Shown here: one piece after another, positions 25,120 through 32,976 of the stretch
Numbering within the stretch: position 1 is the first letter of the stretch
Layout of the letters: the number at the start of each line of letters is the position of its first letter
NCBI RefSeq assembly: GCF_020880975.1
Contig: NZ_JAJIWP010000004.1
Span: 1-64,000, forward strand
DNA: 64,000 bases
From: Mucilaginibacter sp. UR6-1
GTDB taxonomy: Bacteria > Bacteroidota > Bacteroidia > Sphingobacteriales > Sphingobacteriaceae
Reading direction: 5' to 3'
Position numbers and translations under genes: made by a program
Notes under the pieces: generated by a model
Told to the model about the DNA's origin: nothing
The model's input: only the letters and a program-made list of their open reading frames with translations
The model's database searches: none

Positions 25120-25739
25120 TACCCGCCCGCAGAGTAAGCCTCTTTAGTAACTGGTTTGCCCGGTATATGCGCTACCGCATACACAAGGCCTTTAACCGCG
25201 TGGTGGTAATGCCCTTTGAGCCAAAACCCGGCCACTCGGTACTGCTGCTTTGCAACCATTTTAGCTGGTGGGATGGCTTTTTTGGCAACTATTTGGCTTA
25301 CTGGCACCTTAAACGGAAACTCTACATCATGATGCAGGAAGACCATTTGCGTAAGCGAATGTTGTTCAACCTGTTCGGTGGTTTTTCTATCGAAAAAGGT
25401 TCGCGCGAGATGATCAGATCATTGCAATACGCGGCCGGTTTGCTGAACGATCCGGAGAATTTGGTGGTGGTTTTTCCGCAAGGTGAGCTGATATCAAACC
25501 ATGCCACCGAAATTGAGATTGGAAATGGCATCGAACGATTGATAAAAAACATTAAAGGCCCCTGCCAGGTAGTGTACTCCTGTGTGCTTATCGATTACTT
25601 TGAGAGCCTCAAGCCTTCGGCATTCATCCATCTGTTTGATTGCGGCGTAGCGGGCGAAGTACCCTTCGGGCAGTTGGTAAGCAATATTAACGCCCACCAC
25701 AAACAAGCCCTGGCCAACCAGGTACATGCTGACCATTAA
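25116..25739 (+). CDS. PlsC/LPLAT-like acyltransferase 1
   Basis: 207 aa with the acyltransferase HX4D motif in NHFSWWDG (His 48, Asp 53). The later block is VVVFPQGE (about 117-124), equivalent to the EGT/PEGT region of 1-acyl-glycerol-3-phosphate acyltransferases. It is short compared with PlsC (about 240 aa). It aligns without gaps to the next gene's product through residue 125. Its position between an alpha/beta hydrolase and a glycosyltransferase/CruF pair suggests that it acylates a carotenoid glycoside, as in salinixanthin-type pigments; glycerolipid acylation remains possible. Confidence 0.75.
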   Translation: MIPARRVSLFSNWFARYMRYRIHKAFNRVVVMPFEPKPGHSVLLLCNHFSWWDGFFGNYLAYWHLKRKLYIMMQEDHLRKRMLFNLFGGFSIEKGSREMIRSLQYAAGLLNDPENLVVVFPQGELISNHATEIEIGNGIERLIKNIKGPCQVVYSCVLIDYFESLKPSAFIHLFDCGVAGEVPFGQLVSNINAHHKQALANQVHADH

Positions 25740-25754
25740 ACATCAGGATTAAAA

Positions 25755-26378
25755 ATGATCACCCCGAAAAATAATAAAGTGATACACTGGTTCTTCCACC
25801 GGTATATTTTGCGGCTGATCGATAAAAATTTCCGCTCGTTCAACTTGAACAGCATGAAGGTTGAAGAGGATAAGTCTGTACTCCTTATCCCTAATCATTT
25901 TAGCTGGTGGGATGGTTTTATACTTTATTACCTTAATCACAAGCTTTTTAAAAAGCGTTTTCACATCATGATACTGGAGGAAACCGTGAGCAAGGTTTTC
26001 TTTTTAAAATACATGGGCGCCTTCTCAATCAGTAAGAACTCCAAGGGGTTGATCGAATCGCTTAACTATGCGGCAGAGCTATTGAAAGACCCGCAGAACC
26101 TGGTGGTGATATTTCCGCAGGGTAAATTATACTCCAACTTTGTGCAGCAGGTGGTGTTTGATAAGGGTATACTCCGCGTAATGGATAAAGCCAGACAAAC
26201 AGCTCAACTGGTGTTTTGCGCTACATTTATTGAGTACTTCGAGTACAAAAAACCCGGTGTAAACGTTTATGTAAACAAAAGCCCTGTTAACAGCTTTAAT
26301 AATATACATCAATTTACCGATGCCTACCAGCAGCATTATGAGGCGGCACGGCATCAGCAAACACAAATAGTTATATAA
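25755..26378 (+). CDS. PlsC/LPLAT-like acyltransferase 2 (paralog of the preceding gene)
   Basis: 207 aa, the same length as acyltransferase 1 and with key motifs at the same residue numbers: NHFSWWDG (His 48, Asp 53) and VVIFPQGK (about 117-124). The two clearly arose by tandem duplication and have diverged in the C-terminal third. The second block ends in Lys rather than Glu, which may alter specificity. It is followed after 2 nt by the GTG start of the glycosyltransferase. The pair may add different acyl chains or work on different acceptors. Confidence 0.75.
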   Translation: MITPKNNKVIHWFFHRYILRLIDKNFRSFNLNSMKVEEDKSVLLIPNHFSWWDGFILYYLNHKLFKKRFHIMILEETVSKVFFLKYMGAFSISKNSKGLIESLNYAAELLKDPQNLVVIFPQGKLYSNFVQQVVFDKGILRVMDKARQTAQLVFCATFIEYFEYKKPGVNVYVNKSPVNSFNNIHQFTDAYQQHYEAARHQQTQIVI

Positions 26379-26380
26379 CA

Positions 26381-27469
26381 GTGATCATTGCCATATCGGT
26401 AACCTTGTTTTTTATTGTACTGCGCTTTGTGGTTACGCTGTTCAACTTTATGTCGAACCCAAAACTACAACGCATAGCCAAGCCTTATGATGATATGGTA
26501 TCCATACTGATACCTGCCCGTAACGAACAGCAAAATATTGACAACCTGCTGCGCTCCATAACTGAACAGGATTACCGCGATTATGAGGTAATTGTGCTGG
26601 ATGATGGCTCTACCGATGAAACCTATAATATTTGCGCCCGTTACGCCGCCGCACATACCAACTTTAAAGTAATAAAAGGCAAAACACTGCCCGATGGATG
26701 GCTGGGTAAAAACTATGCCTGCTACCAGTTAGCGCAACAGGCTAAAGGTAAATACCTGATGTTTGTTGATGCCGACGAAGAGGTTGAACGCGGCCTGATT
26801 AACAGCGCGGTACACCGTATGCACCTGCGGCAGGTGGCCCTGCTAAGCCTGTTCACCAATCAGCGTATGTTTACCCTGGGCGAAAAACTCGTGGTACCGC
26901 TGATGCATTTTTTGCTGCTCAATTTATTGCCTTTACGCCTGGTATACCTTACCCGGCATTACGCGGTAGCGGCAGCCAGCGGGCAGTTTATGTTTTTTAA
27001 TGCCGAAGCTTACCATGCCAACCAGTGGCACAAACAGGTGCGCAATGAGGTGGTGGAGGATATTGAGATCATGAAACTGGTAAAGGCCGCCCGTTACCGG
27101 GGAGAAAGCCTGCTGGCCAACGGACTTATATATTGCCGCATGTACACCGGTTTTAACGAGGCCATAAATGGGTTCAGCAAAAATTTTCTGGCTATATTTA
27201 ATTACAGCGTACCGGGCTTTCTGGTATATATTACGCTGCTTATTGGCGGGCCTTTACTGGTGATCTCCACCTTAAATTTACCGCTCATTGTTTTTATGGC
27301 CGGGCTTATTATGCTTACCCGTATCATGATCTCATTAGCTGCCGGGCAAAACGCTTTGCTTAACGTACTGCTGCACCCGCTGCAAATGGCGAGTATGGTG
27401 ATCATCGCTTTTTTTGCCATACAGCAGCACCTTACTAAAAACACGGTATGGAAAGGCCGCAGGGTATGA
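26381..27469 (+). CDS. Family 2 glycosyltransferase, membrane-bound (carotenoid glycosyltransferase candidate)
   Basis: 362 aa from a GTG start. An N-terminal helix (about 2-22) precedes a GT-A domain with SILIPARNEQQNIDNLLRSI, the nucleotide Asp in VLDDGST (74-77), the metal-binding DADE (130-133) and the catalytic-region VEDIEIM (about 221). Two or three C-terminal helices follow. This architecture resembles the carotenoid glycosyltransferases CrtQ and CruG. It overlaps the CruF-like gene by 4 bp, which supports a role in glycosylating a carotenoid hydroxyl. The donor sugar is unknown. Confidence 0.8.
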   Translation: MIIAISVTLFFIVLRFVVTLFNFMSNPKLQRIAKPYDDMVSILIPARNEQQNIDNLLRSITEQDYRDYEVIVLDDGSTDETYNICARYAAAHTNFKVIKGKTLPDGWLGKNYACYQLAQQAKGKYLMFVDADEEVERGLINSAVHRMHLRQVALLSLFTNQRMFTLGEKLVVPLMHFLLLNLLPLRLVYLTRHYAVAAASGQFMFFNAEAYHANQWHKQVRNEVVEDIEIMKLVKAARYRGESLLANGLIYCRMYTGFNEAINGFSKNFLAIFNYSVPGFLVYITLLIGGPLLVISTLNLPLIVFMAGLIMLTRIMISLAAGQNALLNVLLHPLQMASMVIIAFFAIQQHLTKNTVWKGRRV

Positions 27470-28110
27470 CAGGCATCCTAAAAAAACCGCCGGTACTTAT
27501 CGGCATAATCATTCTGTTTCATGTTGTAGGATATATTGGTTTTACGCTGCCTGCCACGCGCGATCTGTTTCAGGATATAGTACCTTTTCACCTGCTGCTG
27601 ATGCTGGGCATAGTTATTTTTAGTCACCGGCAGGTTGATAACCATTTCTGGAGCTTTTACCTCATTATCTATTTCGCGGGCTACATAGCCGAGTGGATAG
27701 GCGTACATACCGGCGCATTGTTTGGCTATTATGCCTATGGCAGTACCCTGGGTGCAAAGGTGCTCAATATCCCGCTTATGATTGGTGTTAACTGGTTTTT
27801 ACTGGTATACTCAACCGGGGTATTGATGCAGCGCTCGGGGCTAAATAACCGCCTGCTTCGCGTAATATATGGTGCCGTGATGCTTGTGGTGCTTGATGCG
27901 CTTATAGAACCCGTAGCCATTAGGTTTGATTACTGGCACTGGCGCTTTGAGGCCGTGCCGGCTTACAATTACGTATGCTGGTTTTTTGTGAGCCTTTTTA
28001 TGCTGTATATTTTTGAAAGTTTCAACTTTAAAAAGCAAAGTTGGGTTGGCCCGGCATTACTGATAACACAATTAATATTTTTCGCAGCGTTGAATATTTA
28101 TCCGCTATAA
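27466..28110 (+). CDS. cruF: CruF-like carotenoid 1,2-hydratase (DUF422 family)
   Basis: 214 aa, about six transmembrane helices. The CruF/DUF422 marks are visible: IYFAGYIAEWIGVHTGALFGYYAYGSTLG, PLMIGVNWFLLVYSTG, and DALIEPVAIRFDYWHW in the middle of the membrane domain. The family adds water across the 1,2 double bond of an acyclic carotenoid end group, creating the hydroxyl that can later be desaturated by CrtD and glycosylated. ATG 27466 overlaps the glycosyltransferase stop as ATGA and is preferred over the in-frame ATG 27448. This gene is the strongest evidence that the operon makes carotenoids. Confidence 0.85.
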   Translation: MTGILKKPPVLIGIIILFHVVGYIGFTLPATRDLFQDIVPFHLLLMLGIVIFSHRQVDNHFWSFYLIIYFAGYIAEWIGVHTGALFGYYAYGSTLGAKVLNIPLMIGVNWFLLVYSTGVLMQRSGLNNRLLRVIYGAVMLVVLDALIEPVAIRFDYWHWRFEAVPAYNYVCWFFVSLFMLYIFESFNFKKQSWVGPALLITQLIFFAALNIYPL

Positions 28111-28160
28111 AATGAAAACCGCAAGTATCCGGGCATCGTTATTTATAATATAATTTAGCG

Positions 28161-28168
28161 TAAATTTG
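28161..28168 (+). promoter_or_regulatory. -7 box for ispH
   Basis: TAAATTTG, a perfect TAnnTTTG, ends 7 nt before ATG 28176, the same spacing as for the RsmF-like gene. The ispH message from this promoter would be leaderless or nearly so. Confidence 0.5.
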
Positions 28169-28175
28169 TATCATC

Positions 28176-29027
28176 ATGGGTGAGTATAATTTAAAGGTGA
28201 CCATTGACCAGGATTCGGGCTTTTGCTTCGGGGTAGTTTTTGCCATTGATATGGCCGAGGAAATACTGGAGCAGGATGGTTACCTGTATTGCCTGGGCGA
28301 TATTGTGCATAACGACGAGGAAGTTGCCCGGCTGAAGGCCAAAGGCCTCCGCATTATTGACCACTCGCAACTGCATGACCTGCATAACGAGAAGGTGCTG
28401 ATCCGCGCGCATGGCGAGGCTCCTGAAACTTATAAAACAGCACTTCAGAATAACATCACCCTGATTGATGCCTCGTGCCCTGTAGTGCTTAAATTGCAAA
28501 ACCGCATTAAAACATCACACGATAATAAGGAGCAGATACTCATTTTCGGCAAGCATGGCCATGCCGAAGTGATCGGCCTGCAAGGCCAAACCAACAACGA
28601 GGCTTTGGTATTTCAGGATATTGCCGAGCTGGACAACGCCGAACTGCCCGAACGCTTTACCTTATACAGCCAAACCACCAAAAGCACCGATAAGTTTTAT
28701 GCCATTAAGGAGGAACTGCTTAACCGTGGTTACGAAGTAAAAGCCAATGATACCATTTGCCGCCAGGTATCAAACCGTGATAAGGATCTGCCTGAGTTTG
28801 CGGTAAAGTTTGATAAGGTGGTGTTTGTATCGGGCAAAAAATCGTCAAACGGCAAGGTACTGTTCGAGGTTTGCAAGAGGCACAACCCCAATACTTACTT
28901 TATTTCATCTGTTGAAGAGCTGGATAAGGCGCTCTTCGCGCCCGGCGACACCGTAGGCATCGCCGGGGCTACATCAACCCCTATGTGGCTGATGCAGGAT
29001 GTAAAGAACGCCCTTGAGGCTTTTTAA
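28176..29027 (+). CDS. ispH: 4-hydroxy-3-methylbut-2-enyl diphosphate reductase
   Basis: 283 aa. It is the last enzyme of the MEP pathway, reducing HMBPP to IPP and DMAPP with a [4Fe-4S] cluster. The three cluster cysteines are Cys 17 (GFCFGV), Cys 101 (ASCPVV) and Cys 195 (DTICRQV). LGDIVHNDEEV with its histidine and IRAHGE are also conserved. It lies 65 bp behind the carotenoid operon and would feed it with precursors, although it also serves quinones and undecaprenyl phosphate. It has its own -7 box. Confidence 0.95.
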   Translation: MGEYNLKVTIDQDSGFCFGVVFAIDMAEEILEQDGYLYCLGDIVHNDEEVARLKAKGLRIIDHSQLHDLHNEKVLIRAHGEAPETYKTALQNNITLIDASCPVVLKLQNRIKTSHDNKEQILIFGKHGHAEVIGLQGQTNNEALVFQDIAELDNAELPERFTLYSQTTKSTDKFYAIKEELLNRGYEVKANDTICRQVSNRDKDLPEFAVKFDKVVFVSGKKSSNGKVLFEVCKRHNPNTYFISSVEELDKALFAPGDTVGIAGATSTPMWLMQDVKNALEAF

Positions 29028-29061
29028 TTCCGCCCAGGGATCTATCAGGTTTAGGTAAGGT

Positions 29062-31017
29062 TTATTTCGAGTCGGCCAACTGCTCTTCTTTAGCTAACAG
29101 GCGTGCGCTTTCAGCCAGTTTTATAAACTCGGCACGGTATCCCTCATCATCATTACCTTTACCGGCACGTGCGGTTTTTATGGCATGCGCATAGCTGGCC
29201 TGCTGCTTGTAAGGCGAATCACGCAGCAACATACCAAACTCGGCCACAGCACTGGCAAACTTCATATCAGTACTGGTTTTAGCAAACTCAACAGGCACAT
29301 CATTCACCACGGCCTGGCTCAAGGCGCTTTTGCCGGAGTTAGGTTGCTTGTACCTGAACTTGATGGTCAGCATTTCGCCGCTGCCGGTATTCACCATCCC
29401 TTTCGGGGCAGATGCCGGTTTTTGGTATTTCAAAGGATCAACCGAGCCGGCGTAATCATCCTTCACCCCTACCGGTACAATCTCATACAAAGCGGTAACG
29501 GTGTGCCCGCTGCCCATATCGCCTGCATCCTTTTTATCATTGTTAAAATCTTCTTTGTTCAACAGGCGGTTCTCATAACCTATCAGGCGGTAAGCCTGCA
29601 CTTTGGCCGGGTTAAATTCCAGTTGCAGCTTTACATCCTTGGCAACGGTAAACAGCGTACCGCCAAACTCACTTACCAGGGTTTTGCGGGCCTCGGTAAT
29701 ATTATCAATGTAAGCATAGTTGCCATTGCCCTTATCGGCCAGGGGTTCCATTTTACTGTCTTTATAGTTACCCATACCATAACCTAAAACCGACAGGAAC
29801 ACCCCACCCTCACGCTGTTTGGTGATCAGTTTTTCCATATCATCATCGCTTGACGCGCCTACGTTAAAGTCGCCATCGGTAGCCAGGATCACGCGGTTAT
29901 TACCCTCCTTCATTAAATTTTCGTGCGCTACTCTGTAGGCCAGTTTTATGCCCTCGCCACCTGCTGTTGAGCCGCCTGCCTCCAGGTTATCAATGGCGTT
30001 ATTGATCGTAGTCTTTTTATCGCCCGATGTTGGCTGCAACACAATACCCGCCGCACCGGCGTACACTACAATGGATACCTTATCCTTAACGCGCAACTGG
30101 TTCACCAGCATCTTCATGGATGATTTTACCAGCGGCAACTTATTTTCCGCGCTCATGGAACCCGATACATCGATGAGGAACACCAGGTTTGACGCCGGCA
30201 GGTTTTCGGTCGGAATAGTGCGTGCCTTTAAGCCGATACGCAGCAGGCGGTGCTTAGTATTCCATGGCGCTGAGGTAAGTTCGGTGTGTATGGCCACCGG
30301 GTCGTTATTGGTTGGGCCGGACAGGTTGTAGTTAAAGTAGTTGATCATCTCCTCAATGCGCACCGCATCCACCGGAGGAATTTGCCCGCCATTAATAAAG
30401 CGGCGCACATTGCTGTACGATGCCGCGTCAACATCAACCGAGAAAGTGGAAAGCGGGGCGTTCGAAGCTACATGAAAACCATTTTCTGTGATGCCTTTGT
30501 AGCTTTCGGTGTTGGCATCAAATGCTGAATTAGCATAATAACCTACCGGAGCTTTAATTTCATTTATCTTTGCTCTACGACTACCTCTTACATACAAGCC
30601 AGCTACCTTACCCTGAAGCTGAGTCGCTATCCGCGGGGATTGCACGGCAACTACCTCATTCAACTGAACTTTATCCTTTTCTTCCCTTGGTTTTTCTACT
30701 GCAACAGGCACAGGTATATTTATCTTTAATCTGTTCAATACTACATTTATTACACCACTCTTGCCTATTGCTACTTTTTTACTTTCAAATCCGTCGGCAC
30801 TAAATAACAGGCGCACGGTATTAGCAGGCACTTTTATATTATACCTGCCCTGTTTATTTGATGTTGATGATATTGTTGTGCCTTCGGCAACAACCTTGGC
30901 CTCCGCTATTATGCCGTCGCGACTGCTTACTGTTCCGCTTACAGTGCGGGTTTTGTTTGCCTGGCTATAACCTGCAAGCCCGGCAAACATTAATGCGATA
31001 AATAAGATATGTTTCAT
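29062..31017 (-). CDS. Secreted VWA-domain protein (YfbK-like) with a SusC-like N-terminal module
   Basis: 651 aa from ATG 31017. After a signal peptide (1 to about 20) comes a carboxypeptidase-regulatory-like domain (about 25-95) and then LNEVVAV (119-125) and LQGKVAGL (134-141), signatures normally found at the plug region of SusC-type TonB-dependent receptors. A YfbK N-terminal region (about 170-260) leads to the VWA domain with the MIDAS motif DVSGS (283-287) and a DUF3520 C-terminus (about 480-645). It is divergent from an ECF sigma/anti-sigma pair whose membrane protein bears the same signatures. The role is probably envelope signalling or assembly; the exact function is unknown. Confidence 0.85.
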   Translation of the reverse strand: MKHILFIALMFAGLAGYSQANKTRTVSGTVSSRDGIIAEAKVVAEGTTISSTSNKQGRYNIKVPANTVRLLFSADGFESKKVAIGKSGVINVVLNRLKINIPVPVAVEKPREEKDKVQLNEVVAVQSPRIATQLQGKVAGLYVRGSRRAKINEIKAPVGYYANSAFDANTESYKGITENGFHVASNAPLSTFSVDVDAASYSNVRRFINGGQIPPVDAVRIEEMINYFNYNLSGPTNNDPVAIHTELTSAPWNTKHRLLRIGLKARTIPTENLPASNLVFLIDVSGSMSAENKLPLVKSSMKMLVNQLRVKDKVSIVVYAGAAGIVLQPTSGDKKTTINNAIDNLEAGGSTAGGEGIKLAYRVAHENLMKEGNNRVILATDGDFNVGASSDDDMEKLITKQREGGVFLSVLGYGMGNYKDSKMEPLADKGNGNYAYIDNITEARKTLVSEFGGTLFTVAKDVKLQLEFNPAKVQAYRLIGYENRLLNKEDFNNDKKDAGDMGSGHTVTALYEIVPVGVKDDYAGSVDPLKYQKPASAPKGMVNTGSGEMLTIKFRYKQPNSGKSALSQAVVNDVPVEFAKTSTDMKFASAVAEFGMLLRDSPYKQQASYAHAIKTARAGKGNDDEGYRAEFIKLAESARLLAKEEQLADSK

Positions 31018-31101
31018 GATCTGTTGGTTTTTATACCGGCAGGATGCAGCGGAATACATATTTCCATAAGCCATTTAAAAAATTTATTTTGCGGCACCAT
31101 A

Positions 31102-31674
31102 ATGAACCTCTTTAGCCGAACGATACATCCTGATGAAGCAGATGACGAGATTTTGCTTGAGCGCTATCGAAGAGATGGCGACTTGCAGGTGCTGGGGCGT
31201 TTGTATGAAAAATACGTTCAACTGGTTTATGGCGTGTGCCTGAAGTATCTTAATGATGAGGATGATGCCAAGGATGCCGTGATGGGCATTTTTGAGGAAC
31301 TGGTGAACAAAGCCAAAGCACATGAGGTTAAACAGTTTCGCGGCTGGTTGTATGTGCTGGCGCGTAATTACTGCCTAATGCAGTTACGCAGCAATAAAAA
31401 GATGCCTACAACTGCTATTGATGATAACGTTATGGAATTTACCGCCGATGTGCATCCTGATAACAAATACAATGAGGAGTACATGGCCGTTTTACAAAAG
31501 TGTATGGAAAAGCTGCCGGGCGGACAACGCCAGAGTGTTGATCTGTTTTACCTGCAGCAAAAATGCTATAAGGAAATTGCCGACGATACCGGCCTTACCC
31601 TGAATGAAGTAAAAAGCCATATACAGAACGGAAAACGTAACCTTAAAATTTGCATAGAAAAGAACCGTGAGTAA
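31102..31674 (+). CDS. ECF-type RNA polymerase sigma factor
   Basis: 190 aa from ATG 31102. Region 2 reads LYEKYVQLVYGVCLKYLNDEDDAKDAVMGIFEELVNKAK and region 4 reads CMEKLPGGQRQSVDLFYLQQKCYKEIADDTGLTLNEVKSHIQNGKRNLK. This is a Bacteroidota ECF type. Its stop overlaps the GTG start of the next gene by 8 bp, so it is translationally coupled to a membrane protein that is probably its anti-sigma factor. An alternative start at 31009 would cover the divergent VWA gene's start and is rejected. Confidence 0.88.
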   Translation: MNLFSRTIHPDEADDEILLERYRRDGDLQVLGRLYEKYVQLVYGVCLKYLNDEDDAKDAVMGIFEELVNKAKAHEVKQFRGWLYVLARNYCLMQLRSNKKMPTTAIDDNVMEFTADVHPDNKYNEEYMAVLQKCMEKLPGGQRQSVDLFYLQQKCYKEIADDTGLTLNEVKSHIQNGKRNLKICIEKNRE

Positions 31675-32917
31675 GCCTGCAGACATAGCGAAGCAAATTG
31701 AAAAGTACCTGAACGGGGAGCTTGATGCCCGCGCCATGCACCAACTGGAGCGCGAGGCACAGAACGACCCATTGCTGATGGATGCTTTGGAAGGCTACGG
31801 CAAAACGGATACTAACCAGCAAGCTAACCTTAACGATATTGCCGGACGGCTACAACAACGTACCGCCAAGGGCATGGTACGGAGTATGCTGATATGGCGG
31901 TTAACAGCAGCGGCATCAATAGTTGTTATACTTGGTATAGGCGGTTTACTATTTTTTAAGGAGCAGCCGAAAAAAAAGGAAATTGCTTTAGCCGAGATCA
32001 AACCACAACCACCTGTTGCTGATCATAAAAATTTGTATGCACCGCCCGCGGCTGATCTGTCAGATAGTGCTGAAAAAGTTTTTGATAGTAATAAACCGGC
32101 AAATTCGCCTTATATAGCAAGTGTAAAACCAAAACAACAATTGGTACGCAGAAGAAAGCAGCCAACTGAATTAATACTTGATGCAGAACCTGTTGCAAAC
32201 GAAACAATAGCGGACAAACAGTTGGGTGCTTTGCAGGAGAAAATAGCAGTTGACTTTTTTGCGCAAAAAGCCAAGCCTGTTGCTGACACTATAAAAGAGG
32301 TAAAACAACATACTATAGCAAACGCCTTAGCTGGCAGGGTTGCAGGCTTATCTATTACCAAAAATAGTCCTCGATACAAAACCATTACCGGCAAAGTCAC
32401 AGATGGCGTTGCTCCATTACCAGGTGTTACAGTACAAGGAATTAATAACACTACGGTAACAGATGTTGATGGAGAATTTTCATTAACAGTCCCCGAGAAA
32501 TCAACCCTGAACTTTGGCTACATCGGCTTTGAGAACCAAAAAGTAAAGGTCAGGAATCAGGATTCCCTGATGATTGCCATGGAACCCTCACAAGGCTCGC
32601 TGAACGAAGTAGTCGTGGTGTCAGATTATGGCAGCAAACGCAAGATCAAAGAAGCGCATCCATTAAACGGTTGGGATGAGTTTAACGAATATCTGAAAGA
32701 GAACGCCATATCTTCGGACGGTAAAAAAGGCACTGTAAAACTATCGTTCACCGTTAATACTGATGGCTCGTTAACCGATTTTGAGATCACCAAAAACCTG
32801 AGCGACGAAACCGACCAGCAGGCCATCGCCCTGATTAAGGATGGGCCTAAATGGGTGGGAGATAGTAGCGGACAACCCAAAAAGATTAAACTGAGCATTA
32901 AATTCAGGGCCGAATAA
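31667..32917 (+). CDS. Anti-sigma-like membrane protein with SusC-like motifs and a C-terminal TonB domain
   Basis: 416 aa from a GTG start. It has a cytosolic N-terminus (1-74) with the helical pattern of anti-sigma factors and one transmembrane helix (75-97). The periplasmic part carries LAGRVAGLSI (221-230), a carboxypeptidase-regulatory-like domain (about 240-306), LNEVVVV (312-318) and a TonB C-terminal domain (about 335-415). Signatures otherwise seen in SusC receptors thus sit in a protein coupled to a sigma gene. This could link TonB-type periplasmic contacts to sigma release. The domain order is seen; the mechanism is inferred. Confidence 0.8.
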   Translation: MSKPADIAKQIEKYLNGELDARAMHQLEREAQNDPLLMDALEGYGKTDTNQQANLNDIAGRLQQRTAKGMVRSMLIWRLTAAASIVVILGIGGLLFFKEQPKKKEIALAEIKPQPPVADHKNLYAPPAADLSDSAEKVFDSNKPANSPYIASVKPKQQLVRRRKQPTELILDAEPVANETIADKQLGALQEKIAVDFFAQKAKPVADTIKEVKQHTIANALAGRVAGLSITKNSPRYKTITGKVTDGVAPLPGVTVQGINNTTVTDVDGEFSLTVPEKSTLNFGYIGFENQKVKVRNQDSLMIAMEPSQGSLNEVVVVSDYGSKRKIKEAHPLNGWDEFNEYLKENAISSDGKKGTVKLSFTVNTDGSLTDFEITKNLSDETDQQAIALIKDGPKWVGDSSGQPKKIKLSIKFRAE

Positions 32918-32976
32918 GCTTTGCTTTTGTAATTACTTTTTTGTTAGCTTTAGTGCTTAGCTAACCTCCTGAAACA

